Source of the DNA: VXRN01 sp963664365
GTDB lineage: Bacteria > Chloroflexota > Dehalococcoidia > Lucifugimonadales > UBA1123
Assembly (NCBI GenBank): GCA_963664365.1
Contig: OY761144.1
Location: 868,001 to 932,000, forward strand
Direction: 5' to 3'
DNA length: 64,000 bases
Below, piece after piece: positions 32,738-41,037 of this stretch (its first letter is position 1; each line of letters begins with the position of its first letter). A program made the position numbers and the translations under genes. The notes beneath the pieces were generated by a model. It saw only the letters and a list, made by a program, of their open reading frames with translations. It did no database searches and was not told the DNA's origin.

Positions 32738-33213
32738 GGCCGGATTCCCAACTGCTTGCCCAGCAGGTCTATGGCGGCTTGGGCGGCGCGGCGCTTGTTG
32801 GCGTCGCGGATGGTGATGCCGGTCTCGATGCGCTCGGCGACTTCAAGGCCGTCGGGTCCGGCGACGCCGACGTAGAAGGTTCCGATGGGCAGGCCGGACC
32901 GTCCGCCGGTCGGACCGGCGACGCCGGTTACGGATACGGCGTAGTCCGTTCCGGTCAGGTCTCGCGCTCCGGACGCCATGGCCATGGCCATCTCCGGGCT
33001 GACGGTTCCCTTGGACTCGTAGAGTTCGTCGGACACGCCGAGAATCTTCTGCTTGAGTCCGCCGGTGTAGGCGATGACGCCGCCCGGAAACCAGCGCGAA
33101 CTACCCGGGACGGTACTGAAGAGGTATCCCACCAGGCCGCACGTGTCCGCCTCGGCTACCGAGACGGTCTGAGATCTGGCGACGAGCGTCTGGGCGATCT
33201 TTTCGACTTCCAT
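32734..33213 (-). CDS. CinA C-terminal domain / nicotinamide-nucleotide amidohydrolase-like
   Basis: Stand-alone CinA-C (PncC) proteins of ~160 residues deamidate NMN. The 159-residue protein has the overall pattern: GGVIAYTGGLKQKILGV, GTVSPEMAMAMASGARD, AVSVTGVAGPTGGRSG and IGTFYVGVAG. The active-site segment, usually AES-x-TGG, reads A20-E-A-D-T-C-G, so the nucleophilic Ser position is changed. Activity is therefore uncertain. The ORF ends convergent with the SDR gene. Confidence 0.82.
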   Translation of the reverse strand: MEVEKIAQTLVARSQTVSVAEADTCGLVGYLFSTVPGSSRWFPGGVIAYTGGLKQKILGVSDELYESKGTVSPEMAMAMASGARDLTGTDYAVSVTGVAGPTGGRSGLPIGTFYVGVAGPDGLEVAERIETGITIRDANKRRAAQAAIDLLGKQLGIRP

Positions 33214-33314
33214 GATGTTCTCCTAGTTCATTCGGATTTGCTTTGTGCCAGTGTATCAGAGAGAATGTGATTGAGAAGATTCAGGCGACGCCATGAGAAT
33301 CAGAGATCAAGATC

Positions 33315-33692
33315 ATGAGTATGCGTGAAAGTCTAGAAGGGCCGATAGTCCAGTTCGTCGATGAGCTTGAGAAGGCCGAGGCGCGGCTTCCGTTTGTGGA
33401 CTTGGCTGTGTTCAGGGACCAGATTCTTCCCCAATCGGGCTTCAGTTGGGCCAGCGATTCAGTGAAGGTTAGATCGCTGCTCAAAGACGCGGCAGCACAA
33501 GGCCTGATTCTGACAAGCAAAATGCACAACCCCGAAGATCCGCTGCAACCGACTACGTCAATACGTCTGAATCGAAGCAACACGCGGTTTCGGTCTAATG
33601 GTCATACCGGACGTTCCAGGTTCAAGCCGATCCGGATTCGTGGCGGCCCTATCTCCGATACCGTCATCGAGGATAGGAACGACAGGATCTGA
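33315..33692 (+). CDS. Unknown 125-residue protein
   Basis: A soluble protein with an N-terminal helical part (IVQFVDELEKAEARLPFVDL), a middle SDSVKVRSLLKDAAAQGLIL that resembles a winged-helix or OST-HTH-like half, and a basic C-terminus. No family recognised. The ribosome site is weak. A PIN-domain stub begins 10 bp after it, so it may once have been the partner gene of a toxin. Confidence 0.5.
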   Translation: MSMRESLEGPIVQFVDELEKAEARLPFVDLAVFRDQILPQSGFSWASDSVKVRSLLKDAAAQGLILTSKMHNPEDPLQPTTSIRLNRSNTRFRSNGHTGRSRFKPIRIRGGPISDTVIEDRNDRI

Positions 33693-33701
33693 CCCGGAGC
33701 A

Positions 33702-33773
33702 ATGGCGAGTTACTATTTTGACACGAGCGCCCTGCTAAACTTCCTCCCAACTCCGAACGAGGCAGGCCAATGA
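33702..33773 (+). pseudogene. PIN-domain toxin stub (N-terminal 23 residues)
   Basis: From the ATG at 33702 the frame reads MASYYFDTSALLNFLP, the unmistakable first strand of a PIN toxin with its catalytic Asp, and stops after 23 residues. The stop overlaps the gatC start as ATGA. The remaining ~110 residues are gone. CCGGAGC precedes the ATG, so the stub could still couple translation into gatC. Confidence 0.6.
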
Positions 33774-34060
33774 CGCGGATCACGTCAGACGAGATCAGAC
33801 ACTTGGCGCTCCTCTGCCGCATAGCGATGACGGACGAGGAAGTCGAGGTGATGCGCGACCAGATGGCGAACATCCTGGATAACATAGACATCCTCAACCG
33901 GGCCGATACCGACGGCGTGGAACCCACCGGCCATTCCGTCGCTCTCGTCTCCGTGATGCGTGAGGACGAAGTCGCGCCGCCCTCTCCTATAAAGGACATC
34001 CTCGCCAACGCTCCGGACCTAGAGGGCGACTTCATCAGAGTAAGGGCGGTACTGGAGTAG
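33770..34060 (+). CDS. gatC: Asp-tRNA(Asn)/Glu-tRNA(Gln) amidotransferase subunit C
   Basis: GatC is the small clamp subunit of the tRNA-dependent amidotransferase. The 96 residues are typical: IRHLALLCRIAMTDEEVEVM, ILDNIDILNRADTDGVEPT and LRED-like VMREDEVAPPSP. The C-terminus is slightly extended in the usual range. It starts inside the stop of a PIN stub and overlaps gatA by TAGTG. gatB is not in the window. Confidence 0.94.
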   Translation: MTRITSDEIRHLALLCRIAMTDEEVEVMRDQMANILDNIDILNRADTDGVEPTGHSVALVSVMREDEVAPPSPIKDILANAPDLEGDFIRVRAVLE

Positions 34061-35574
34061 TGGACGCTTCGACCGTCGTCGGCCTCAGCATTCAAGAGGC
34101 CAGGACGCTGCTCGACAGCCGACAGGTGAGCGCGGTGGAGCTTGCCCGCGCCTCGCTCGAACGCATCGCGCGGGTCGAGGACAGGGTCAGGGCATTCGTC
34201 AGCGTCACCGAAGACCTCGCGCTGGAGCAGGCTCATGAAGCCGACAGGCGCATCTCCGAAGGCCGCGCCGCGCCGCTGACCGGCATCCCCGTGCAGCTAA
34301 AGGACAACATGGCCACGCGGGGAGTGAAGACGACCTGCTCTTCGCGGATGTTGGAAGACTTCGTCCCGACATACGACGCAACCGTAACGCGGCGGCTGTA
34401 CGACCAGGACGCCGTGCTGTTGGGCAAGGGCAACATGGACGAGTTCGCCATGGGATCCTCGACCGAGAACTCGGCCTTCTTCCCGACGCGCAATCCCTGG
34501 GATCTCGACCGCGTTCCGGGCGGCAGCAGCGGCGGCCCGGCGGCGGCGGTCGCGGCGTCCGAAGCGGTCTTCTCGCTCGGCTCCGACACCGGCGGAAGCA
34601 TACGGCAGCCGGCGGCGCTGTGCGGCGTGGTGGGACTGAAACCCACATACGGACTGGTTTCGAGATATGGACTGGTGGCGTTCGCAAGCTCTCTCGACCA
34701 GATAGGCCCAATCACCAGGGACGTCACGGACTGCGCGATCGTGCTGAACGCGATCGCGGGGAACGACTCTAGGGACTCGACCTCGCTGAATGTCGATGCC
34801 AAGGACTATACGGACGCGCTGGCGTCGGGAGAGGGCAGCCTGAAAGGGCTGCGGATCGGCGTCCCGACGGAGTATTTCGTCGAGGGCATGGAGCCGGAGG
34901 TGGAGGAGTCGACGCGGCGCTCGATCAAACTGCTGGAAAGCCTGGGGGCCGAGGTCGCCGAGACCTCTTTGCCGCATACGTCGTTCGCGCTGTCGGTTTA
35001 TTACATACTGGCGCCGTCCGAGTGTTCAGCGAATCTCGCGCGGTACGACGGGGTGAAGTACGGTTTCTCAGACGGCGAGGCGGAGTCGATGTGGGAGGCG
35101 CTGGAGCGGACCCGCGGCGGGGGGTTCGGGCCGGAGGTCAAGCGGCGCATCATGCTCGGAACCTACGCGCTCTCTTCGGGCTACTACGATGCCTTCTACC
35201 TGAAGGCGCAGAAGGTGCGGACGATCATCCGGCGCGAGTTCGAGCGGGCTTTCGAGGAGTTCGACGCGATCGTGTCGGCAACTTCGCCGACGGTGGCGTT
35301 CGCGCTCGGCGAAAAGACGGCGGACCCCGTCCGGATGTACCTCTCGGACGTGCTCACGCTGCCCGCGAACATAGCCGGCCTGCCGGGGATGTCGGTCCCC
35401 GCGGGCACGTCGGAAGACGGCCTGCCGATTGGATTTCAGATACTGGCGGGGCCTCTCAAAGAGGAGACGATATTTAGGATAGCGCGGGCATTCGAGCAGG
35501 CGTCGGGCTGGGACGGACGGGGGCAGGGTCTTCCGACTGTTGGACATGGTACGCTTGTATCACCCTCACCCTAG
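34060..35574 (+). CDS. gatA: Asp-tRNA(Asn)/Glu-tRNA(Gln) amidotransferase subunit A
   Basis: GatA hydrolyses glutamine to supply ammonia for making Gln-tRNA or Asn-tRNA. The 504-residue protein has the amidase triad Lys81 (PVQLKDNM), Ser156 (GGSSGGPAAAVAA) and Ser180 (DTGGSIRQPA). KPTYGLVSRYGLVAFASSLD is also diagnostic. The GTG start overlaps gatC. The last codons and the stop come from an intergenic CCCTCACCCTAG repeat that begins at 35561, so the C-terminus (VSPSP) has been shaped by the repeat. Confidence 0.96.
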   Translation: MDASTVVGLSIQEARTLLDSRQVSAVELARASLERIARVEDRVRAFVSVTEDLALEQAHEADRRISEGRAAPLTGIPVQLKDNMATRGVKTTCSSRMLEDFVPTYDATVTRRLYDQDAVLLGKGNMDEFAMGSSTENSAFFPTRNPWDLDRVPGGSSGGPAAAVAASEAVFSLGSDTGGSIRQPAALCGVVGLKPTYGLVSRYGLVAFASSLDQIGPITRDVTDCAIVLNAIAGNDSRDSTSLNVDAKDYTDALASGEGSLKGLRIGVPTEYFVEGMEPEVEESTRRSIKLLESLGAEVAETSLPHTSFALSVYYILAPSECSANLARYDGVKYGFSDGEAESMWEALERTRGGGFGPEVKRRIMLGTYALSSGYYDAFYLKAQKVRTIIRREFERAFEEFDAIVSATSPTVAFALGEKTADPVRMYLSDVLTLPANIAGLPGMSVPAGTSEDGLPIGFQILAGPLKEETIFRIARAFEQASGWDGRGQGLPTVGHGTLVSPSP

Positions 35575-35598
35575 CCCTCTCCCTCAAGGGAGAGGGGA
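35561..35598. repeat. CCCTCTCCC/GGGAGAGGG repeat (supplies the gatA stop)
   Basis: CACCCTCACCCTAGCCCTCT followed by CCCTCAAGGGAGAGGGG. The TAG at 35572-35574 inside the repeat ends gatA. The hairpin arms could also terminate transcription. Confidence 0.75.
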
Positions 35599-35660
35599 TT
35601 TTCGCGCTCGCGTGTGTGGCGCCTACTGATCTGGGACAGGCTCAACGGCCGGCCCGGCCT

Positions 35661-35689
35661 TTTACATTCTGATACAGGCGCGCTATACT
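35661..35689 (+). promoter_or_regulatory. Promoter of the SDR gene at 35732
   Basis: TTTACA at 35661-35666 and TATACT at 35684-35689 are spaced 17 bp and lie 42 bp before the ATG. Confidence 0.55.
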
Positions 35690-35731
35690 CAGTCTCGCCT
35701 GATTAGGCAAATTGCGATTGAGGAGTTTCCG

Positions 35732-36544
35732 ATGGGCGAGTTCGACGGAAAGGTTGCGATAGTCACGGGAGCGGGCCGACTCAGAGGCATCGGACGGGCG
35801 GCGGCGGTCGGGTTCGCGCGGCGCGGGGCGAACGTCGTCGTGACGGGGACGGGCCGCGATCCGTCCACGTTCCCGGACGATGAGAAGGCGGTCGGCTGGC
35901 GAGACATCCACAGCGTCGCGGAACAGGTCGAGGCTCACGGGGTCAAGGCGCTGCCGCTGGTGGCGGACGTGACCAACAAGGAGCACGTCCAGAACATGAT
36001 CGACCAGGCCGTAAGCGAGTTTGGACGCGTCGATATGCTCATCAACAACGCGGCCTACGCGCGGGGGCCGGACCGCGTGCCGATACTCGACCTGGACGAC
36101 GACATCTTCCAGCGCGTGGTGGACATCAAGCTCACCGGCACATACCTATGCACCAAGGCGTTCATCGCCCAGATCAAAGAGCAGGGCGCCGGCGGGAAGA
36201 TCGTGAACATATCTTCGACGGCGGGCAAGCGGGGCAGCGCGAACACGCTGGCGTACAACGCCGCGAATTTCGGGCTGGTCGGCATGACGCAGTCCATGGC
36301 GCGCGAACTGGGGCCAATGGGAATCAACGTCAACTGCGTCTGCCCGGGCGCGGTGGACACCAGCCGGATGGACGACATCGACCGCGGTGAGCGCTGGCAG
36401 GAGATGGCGGAGAACACCCCAATCGGGCGCAACGGCACCGACGAGGAGACGGGCGAGTTCTGCGTCTATCTGTGTAGCGAGGCCGCCTCGTGGATACACG
36501 GCCAGTCCATTAATATCAACGGCGGCGCCGTAATGGAGCACTGA
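35732..36544 (+). CDS. SDR-family protein with Asn in place of the catalytic Lys
   Basis: The 270-residue protein has a glycine motif VTGAGRLRGIGRAAA (slightly lengthened), NNAAYARG, VNISSTAGKRGS and CPGAVDTSRM, and ends GQSININGGAVMEH like fabG-type SDRs. The catalytic tetrad is Ser161/162, Tyr175 and then N179 where Lys is expected (Y-N-A-A-N, codon AAT at 36266-36268). It is the second SDR in this region without Lys. Substrate unknown. Confidence 0.86.
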   Translation: MGEFDGKVAIVTGAGRLRGIGRAAAVGFARRGANVVVTGTGRDPSTFPDDEKAVGWRDIHSVAEQVEAHGVKALPLVADVTNKEHVQNMIDQAVSEFGRVDMLINNAAYARGPDRVPILDLDDDIFQRVVDIKLTGTYLCTKAFIAQIKEQGAGGKIVNISSTAGKRGSANTLAYNAANFGLVGMTQSMARELGPMGINVNCVCPGAVDTSRMDDIDRGERWQEMAENTPIGRNGTDEETGEFCVYLCSEAASWIHGQSININGGAVMEH

Positions 36545-36568
36545 GTCCCGCGCGCCGGGCGCGTCGGG

Positions 36569-36997
36569 TCAGCCCCGAGACGGGAGCGACACCGTCGCCT
36601 TGCCGATTACGTGCGGAGTTCCCTCTTCGTTCTCCATGGTCACGTCGCACTCGATCCGAGGGTCGCCTTCGACGGTGTCTTTGTCGGTTATCATTCCGCG
36701 CAGCGTCAGAGTGCGGTTGTGAAGGACGGGGCTGCGAAATACGACGTCCAGCTTGCGGAGCGTAACCGAGGGAGACCAGCCGGTGATTAGCTGAGACATG
36801 ATCGCGATGTTCATCGCCCCGGGCACAATCGCCTCGGGCAGGCCCTCGCTCAACGCCTTCTCGCGGCTCGTGAACCGCGTCGGCCCAGTATCGCGCTCCC
36901 AGACCCGCGTGAACTCCATCACCTGCTCGTCGGTGACGACACGATAGACCGGGCCGATTTCATCGCCGAGGTCCACGTCTTCGAAATAGACGCTCAT
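36569..36997 (-). CDS. MaoC-like hotdog-fold protein
   Basis: The 142-residue protein fits the MaoC dehydratase fold: a VDLGDEIGPVYRVVTDEQVM entry, IVPGAMNIAIMSQLITGW in place of the hydratase-2 helix, and VVFRSPVLHNRTLTLRGMI strands. The usual D-x(4)-H hydratase pair is not obvious, so the enzymatic role is open. I start at the ATG at 36997, overlapping the stop of the upstream MaoC-type gene; together they resemble the two halves of an enoyl-CoA or acyl dehydratase heterodimer. Confidence 0.8.
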   Translation of the reverse strand: MSVYFEDVDLGDEIGPVYRVVTDEQVMEFTRVWERDTGPTRFTSREKALSEGLPEAIVPGAMNIAIMSQLITGWSPSVTLRKLDVVFRSPVLHNRTLTLRGMITDKDTVEGDPRIECDVTMENEEGTPHVIGKATVSLPSRG

Positions 36998-37464
36998 CTC
37001 GGCCTCCGGTTCCTTGCCACGAACGACTCCTGAACGAGGGCGACCGTGTCGCCGGTCCGGTTGGCGATAGTCGTCTCCCAAACCTGGAAGACCATCTTGC
37101 CAGAACGTCCGGTCTTAGGGTAAACTTCCTTGAGCCGAGTCTTCGCGTTCAGCGTGTCGCCCGGCCTCACCTCGCCGAGGCACTCGATCGACTGTCCCGC
37201 GAACAGGCTCACCTCTCCGAACTCCAATTTGATGTCGGGACGTGAGGCCCCGGTCACGAACATGTTGCAGAAAGTGGGCGGAGCGATGATGCTGCCGTAC
37301 TTGGACTCGCGCCCGGCGGCTTCGTCGAGATACAGGGGGTTGGTCTCGCCGGTCGAGCGGGCAAAGTTGATTATCATCTCGGCGGTCACCGCAACCGAAC
37401 CGATCTCGTGTTCGACGCCCAGAAGGCTGCGGTCGAATTCTATGCCGTCGTCTTCAGCCGACAT
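36994..37464 (-). CDS. MaoC-like dehydratase (FAS1-like N-terminal type)
   Basis: The 156-residue hotdog protein has VTAEMIINFARSTGETNPLY followed by LDEAAGRESKYGSIIAPPTF, the pattern of MaoC-N/FAS1-like dehydratases. ECLGEVRPGDTLNAKTRL and FQVWETTIANRTGDTVA also fit. It is translationally coupled to the smaller MaoC protein downstream (ATGA-type overlap). The pair probably hydrates or dehydrates an acyl-CoA. The upstream PHP-domain gene ends 4 bp from its start. Confidence 0.85.
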   Translation of the reverse strand: MSAEDDGIEFDRSLLGVEHEIGSVAVTAEMIINFARSTGETNPLYLDEAAGRESKYGSIIAPPTFCNMFVTGASRPDIKLEFGEVSLFAGQSIECLGEVRPGDTLNAKTRLKEVYPKTGRSGKMVFQVWETTIANRTGDTVALVQESFVARNRRPR

Positions 37465-37468
37465 TCAG

Positions 37469-38134
37469 CTACTCCTTAATAATAGTATCTTCCAGGCTGA
37501 CCGGGGCGAATGCTCCGGAGCGGAGTTCTCGCACAAGGTCGCTTTCGTTCGATATCCGTCCGGCAAACTCGGTCATGCACTTGCCGATCGCGCTGACGAG
37601 ATGGGCGTCGCTCCCGCCGAAGGAGGGAACTCCGAGCAGTTCGATCAGGTCGTCGGCGCGCTCCCGCTCGCCGGGACGGTTCGACCCGTTCAGCCCCTCG
37701 GCGGCCCTTATGGACTCGAAACCCGCGCCGTCCCCCACGAATTCGCACAGTCCGATGCCGAATCGCCCCGGATGCGCCGGAACCGCTATCGCGCCCGTCT
37801 CATCGGCAGCTTCGACCAGCGCGAGGGCGTCCATCTGCACATCGGAGAAGTCCATGGCGGCGGTCAGCGCGCCGGTGACGCCATAGACTAGGAAGTGGCC
37901 CATGTTGGTGTCCAGTTCGGAGCCTTTCATGATCAGCACGTCGTTGTCGGCCGCCAGAGCGGAGTAGTCCTTGTCGAAGTCGAATTTGCGATGCTCGGTC
38001 AGGACGAAGCCGTCGATTCGATACCCTTTCTTGCGGAGCACGCCGACCCACTTGACGTACTGCTCGACCGTCGCGCGGGAGTCGTCAGAAGACGTGGAGT
38101 GGGTATGAAGGTCTATGAACAGGGGGAGTCGGCC
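37469..38134 (-). CDS. PHP-domain metal-dependent phosphoesterase, no clear start codon
   Basis: The frame encodes a PHP protein of up to ~221 residues: the metal motif FIDLHTHSTSSDDSR close to the N-terminal end, GFVLTEHRKFDF, MKGSELDTNMGHFLVYG, AVPAHPGRFG and SFGGSDAHLVSAIGK. An in-frame TAA lies at 38135-38137, and between it and the HxH motif there is no ATG, GTG or TTG. The first ordinary start (GTG at 38041) would cut off HxH. Either a CTG or ATA start is used, or the 5' end has been lost. Confidence 0.78.
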   Translation of the reverse strand, partial: GRLPLFIDLHTHSTSSDDSRATVEQYVKWVGVLRKKGYRIDGFVLTEHRKFDFDKDYSALAADNDVLIMKGSELDTNMGHFLVYGVTGALTAAMDFSDVQMDALALVEAADETGAIAVPAHPGRFGIGLCEFVGDGAGFESIRAAEGLNGSNRPGERERADDLIELLGVPSFGGSDAHLVSAIGKCMTEFAGRISNESDLVRELRSGAFAPVSLEDTIIKE

Positions 38135-38236
38135 TTAGGTCGTGAGTCAATGGACTTTGGTAAGTTCAAGGTAATTCTGTCAATAAGGAGATATTCCGTC
38201 AAGTGTCGGGGGAGGCGCTTTCACAGACGCCCGATG

Positions 38237-38265
38237 TTGACACTGCCCCAGGCCGCTCATATACT
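38237..38265 (+). promoter_or_regulatory. Consensus promoter upstream of pyrG
   Basis: TTGACA (38237-38242) and TATACT (38260-38265) are exactly 17 bp apart. The site lies 160 bp before the pyrG ATG, so a long leader is implied. No attenuator or riboswitch fold was recognised in that leader. Confidence 0.6.
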
Positions 38266-38424
38266 TCCTGCAATCTCGGAGGAACCTGCGGGCATTTGAC
38301 ACTATCCCACGCCAAAGTCAGCGACAGAGTTCAGTCGTAGTGACGTTCGAGCCACCTCCCGACCGCGCTCTCTCTACCCGCTCGCACTGTCTCCCCAACC
38401 GCGCCTCCGACTTGGGGGTGACTC

Positions 38425-40077
38425 ATGGCCGATGACCGAATGACCCGCATCGTCTTCGTGACCGGCGGCGTCGTAAGCTCGGTGGGCAAGGGAGTCACCG
38501 TCGCGTCCATCGGGCGGATCCTCAAGAGTCGGGGCATATCCGTCTCGCTCATGAAGCTCGACCCGTATCTGAACGTCGATCCGGGCACCATGTCGCCGTA
38601 CCAGCACGGAGAGGTGTTCGTCACGGAGGACGGCTCGGAGACCGACCTGGATCTCGGCCACTACGAGCGGTTCGTGGACGTCAACCTGTCTAAGCTCTCC
38701 AACATCACCGCCGGACAGATCTACAGCGACGTTATCGCGCGCGAGAGGCGGGGCGAGTTCCTCGGAGGCACCATCCAGGCGGTGCCGCACGTCACGGACG
38801 CAATCAAGCAGCGCATCACCGACCTAGCCCAGGACTCCGATGCCGACGTGGTCGTCGTCGAGGTGGGCGGGACCGTGGGAGACATCGAGGGGTTGCCGTT
38901 CCTCGAAGCCATTCGGCAGATGCGGAACGAAGTCGGGCGCGACAACGTCCTCTATATTCACGTCACTTATCTTCCCTACATATCTTCCACGGGCGAACTC
39001 AAGACCAAGCCCACCCAGCACAGCGTCCGCGAGTTGCGCGGCATTGGCATCCAGCCGGACGCCATCGTCTGCCGTTCGGATTATGAGGTCGAAGACTCGA
39101 TCAAGCGCAAGATCTCCGTCCACTGCGACGTTCCGGGAGAGGCGGTGCTGACGCTGCCGACGGTCTCCAGCATCTATGAAGTCCCGCTGATACTCCAGGA
39201 AGAGGGGTTGGGCGACCTCATCGTGAACGCGCTGGATCTGCGCCCCGCCGCGAACGACCTGAGCGACTGGCGGGCCATGGTCGAAGCGATCGCCGCGCCC
39301 AAGAAGACGCTGCCCATCGCCATCGTCGGCAAGTACGTCGATCTGCCGGACTCCTACATATCCGTTAAAGAGGCGCTACTGCACGCGGGGCTGCACTACG
39401 ACTACGACGTGGAGGTCTGCTGGGTCAACTCGGAGCAGATCGAAGTGGAGGGGCCGGACGACCTGCTCGCCCCGGCGTCCGGCATAGTCGTGCCGGGAGG
39501 ATTCGGTCCCAGGGGCGTCGAAGGAATGATACAGACCGTCGAGTACGCTCGGCGGCTCGACGTGCCCTATCTGGGACTCTGTCTCGGATTGCAGGTCATG
39601 GTCGTCGAGATAGCGCGCAGCCGGCTGGGGCTGTCCGACGCCAACTCCACCGAGATGGACCACCACACTCCCGATCCCGTCATAGACCTCATGGAGAGCC
39701 AGAAGGACGTGACCGAAATGGGCGGCACCATGCGGCTCGGACTCTACCCCTGCCGGATGATCCCGGAAAGCTGGGCCGCCCGCGCATACGAGAGCGAGAC
39801 CGTCAGCGAGCGCCACCGACATCGCTGGGAGGTCAACAACGCTTACCTGGAGAGATTCGAGGAAGCCGGCCTTCGGCCCACGGGCATCTCACCGGACGGC
39901 AGGCTCGTCGAAATCATGGAGTACGTCCCCTCGAAGTTCATGCTGGGCACCCAGTTCCATCCGGAGTTCAAGTCGAGGCCGAACAAGCCGCATCCGTTGT
40001 TCAGGGAGTTCATCGGGGTCGCCAGGGAGGTGGTGAGAGAGGGCGGACAGCCGCCTCTGCCGTTGGCGTCGGGATAG
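38425..40077 (+). CDS. pyrG: CTP synthase
   Basis: PyrG makes CTP from UTP, ATP and glutamine. The 550-residue protein has the synthase domain start FVTGGVVSSVGKGVTVASIG, SLMKLDPYLNVDPGTMSP, HGEVFVTEDGSETDLDLGHY and EVGGTVGDIEGLPFLEA. The class I glutamine amidotransferase domain has the nucleophile in YLGLCLGLQ and the His-Glu pair in GTQFHPEFKSRP. Complete and normal in length. A single-gene unit. Confidence 0.97.
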   Translation: MADDRMTRIVFVTGGVVSSVGKGVTVASIGRILKSRGISVSLMKLDPYLNVDPGTMSPYQHGEVFVTEDGSETDLDLGHYERFVDVNLSKLSNITAGQIYSDVIARERRGEFLGGTIQAVPHVTDAIKQRITDLAQDSDADVVVVEVGGTVGDIEGLPFLEAIRQMRNEVGRDNVLYIHVTYLPYISSTGELKTKPTQHSVRELRGIGIQPDAIVCRSDYEVEDSIKRKISVHCDVPGEAVLTLPTVSSIYEVPLILQEEGLGDLIVNALDLRPAANDLSDWRAMVEAIAAPKKTLPIAIVGKYVDLPDSYISVKEALLHAGLHYDYDVEVCWVNSEQIEVEGPDDLLAPASGIVVPGGFGPRGVEGMIQTVEYARRLDVPYLGLCLGLQVMVVEIARSRLGLSDANSTEMDHHTPDPVIDLMESQKDVTEMGGTMRLGLYPCRMIPESWAARAYESETVSERHRHRWEVNNAYLERFEEAGLRPTGISPDGRLVEIMEYVPSKFMLGTQFHPEFKSRPNKPHPLFREFIGVAREVVREGGQPPLPLASG

Positions 40078-40416
40078 TTCGGAATAGTATTGGCATCCTG
40101 CCCCCATACTGTGTTATTATGGGAATCGAGCCGTTTGGCGGCTCTTCCCCACCTCATTCAAAACTCTCCCGTTCATTTAATAACATTCTGAGCGGAGCGC
40201 AGCGGAGAGACATCCCGCCCACCGGACCCGTAAGACGCCCTCATGGCAGCCCTCGGATACAGAGCCACGCGAATTTCAGCAAGCGCCGGATAGTAGGACA
40301 TCCAGTTCTCAACGCAGTCGAAAAGCATTTGTCATTCCGCACTTTATAGGCACACCGCACCGGCCGCTTGGCGCTAGTAGTGGTTCCAGATGATTATGAT
40401 GGATGATTCGATTGTT
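40078..40416. other. Spacer between pyrG and the repeat before the IS element
   Basis: About 340 bp without a convincing gene. A 76-codon frame at 40119 has no ribosome site and looks random. No tRNA fold was found, although the MGIEPFGGSSPPH-like reading recalls translated tRNA 3' ends. Confidence 0.5.
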
Positions 40417-40486
40417 CACCCTCACCCTAGCCCTCTCCCTTCAAGGGAGAGGGGATATCGTCAAAACTAAGTTAAAGCGGTACTAG
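40417..40486. repeat. CCCTCTCCC/GGGAGAGGG repeat interrupted by IS630
   Basis: CACCCTCACCCTAGCCCTCT, CCCTTCAAGGGAGAGGGG and the extension ending GCGGTACTAG. The IS630 element has entered at the TA of CTAG. The uninterrupted form is at 31631-31722. Confidence 0.75.
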
Positions 40487-40566
40487 TACCGTGTCCACAT
40501 GTATTTTACAAATATAAGAAATTGGTTAGAATTGTGTATGATCCTATTAGGAGGACATACGAAGAC

Positions 40567-41037
40567 ATGCCTGCTCTCAAGTACAAGGTGGAGTTGAACG
40601 AGTCGGAGCGGACACAACTCAAGGAGATAGCGAATCGTGGCGAGACTTCGGCGCGTAAGGTCAAGCGAGCGCTGGTGTTGCTGAAGGCAGATGAAGGTCT
40701 GACCGACCGTGATATCGCCAGCGGACTATTGATAAGCGCACCCACGGTGGGACGTGTGCGCACGCGGTTTGTGAAGGAGGGACTCGACAGTGCAATCAAT
40801 GAGCGACCTCGACCGGGACAGAAGCGCAAGCTGAGCGGTAAGCAGGAAGCGCACCTTGTAGCTATCACCTGCAGCGCAGCGCCCGAAGGACACACGCGAT
40901 GGTCTCTCCGGATGCTTGCGGGCAAGGTGGTGGAGATGGGGTTCTCTGAGAGCATCTCGCCTGAGACGGTGCGCCGGATACTGAAAAAAACGAACTCAAG
41001 CCGTGGCAAAGGAAGGAGTGGTGCATTCCCAAAGTGA
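40567..41037 (+). CDS. IS630 transposase, first frame (DNA-binding part)
   Basis: The 156-residue frame holds the N-terminal helix-turn-helix of IS630 transposases: SARKVKRALVLLKADEGLTD, DIASGLLISAPTVGRVRTRF, and RPRPGQKRKLSGKQEAHL, followed by a second HTH ending TVRRILKK. The likely start is the ATG at 40567; an upstream GTG at 40522 is less typical. At A7 (40984-40990) a -1 shift moves ribosomes into the second frame, producing LKKNELKPW in the fusion. Without shifting the product ends in an unrelated tail. Confidence 0.88.
   Translation: MPALKYKVELNESERTQLKEIANRGETSARKVKRALVLLKADEGLTDRDIASGLLISAPTVGRVRTRFVKEGLDSAINERPRPGQKRKLSGKQEAHLVAITCSAAPEGHTRWSLRMLAGKVVEMGFSESISPETVRRILKKTNSSRGKGRSGAFPK
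40984..40990 (+). promoter_or_regulatory. A7 slippery site for programmed -1 frameshift
   Basis: AAAAAAA lies in the codons CTG AAA AAA ACG. Slipping back one base gives the family-typical LKKNELKPWQ and continues into the catalytic frame. Confidence 0.8.

Noticed and set aside
40119..40349. 76-codon frame after pyrG whose start resembles a translated tRNA 3' end
   Set aside because: No cloverleaf could be formed, and the frame lacks a ribosome site and any recognisable family.
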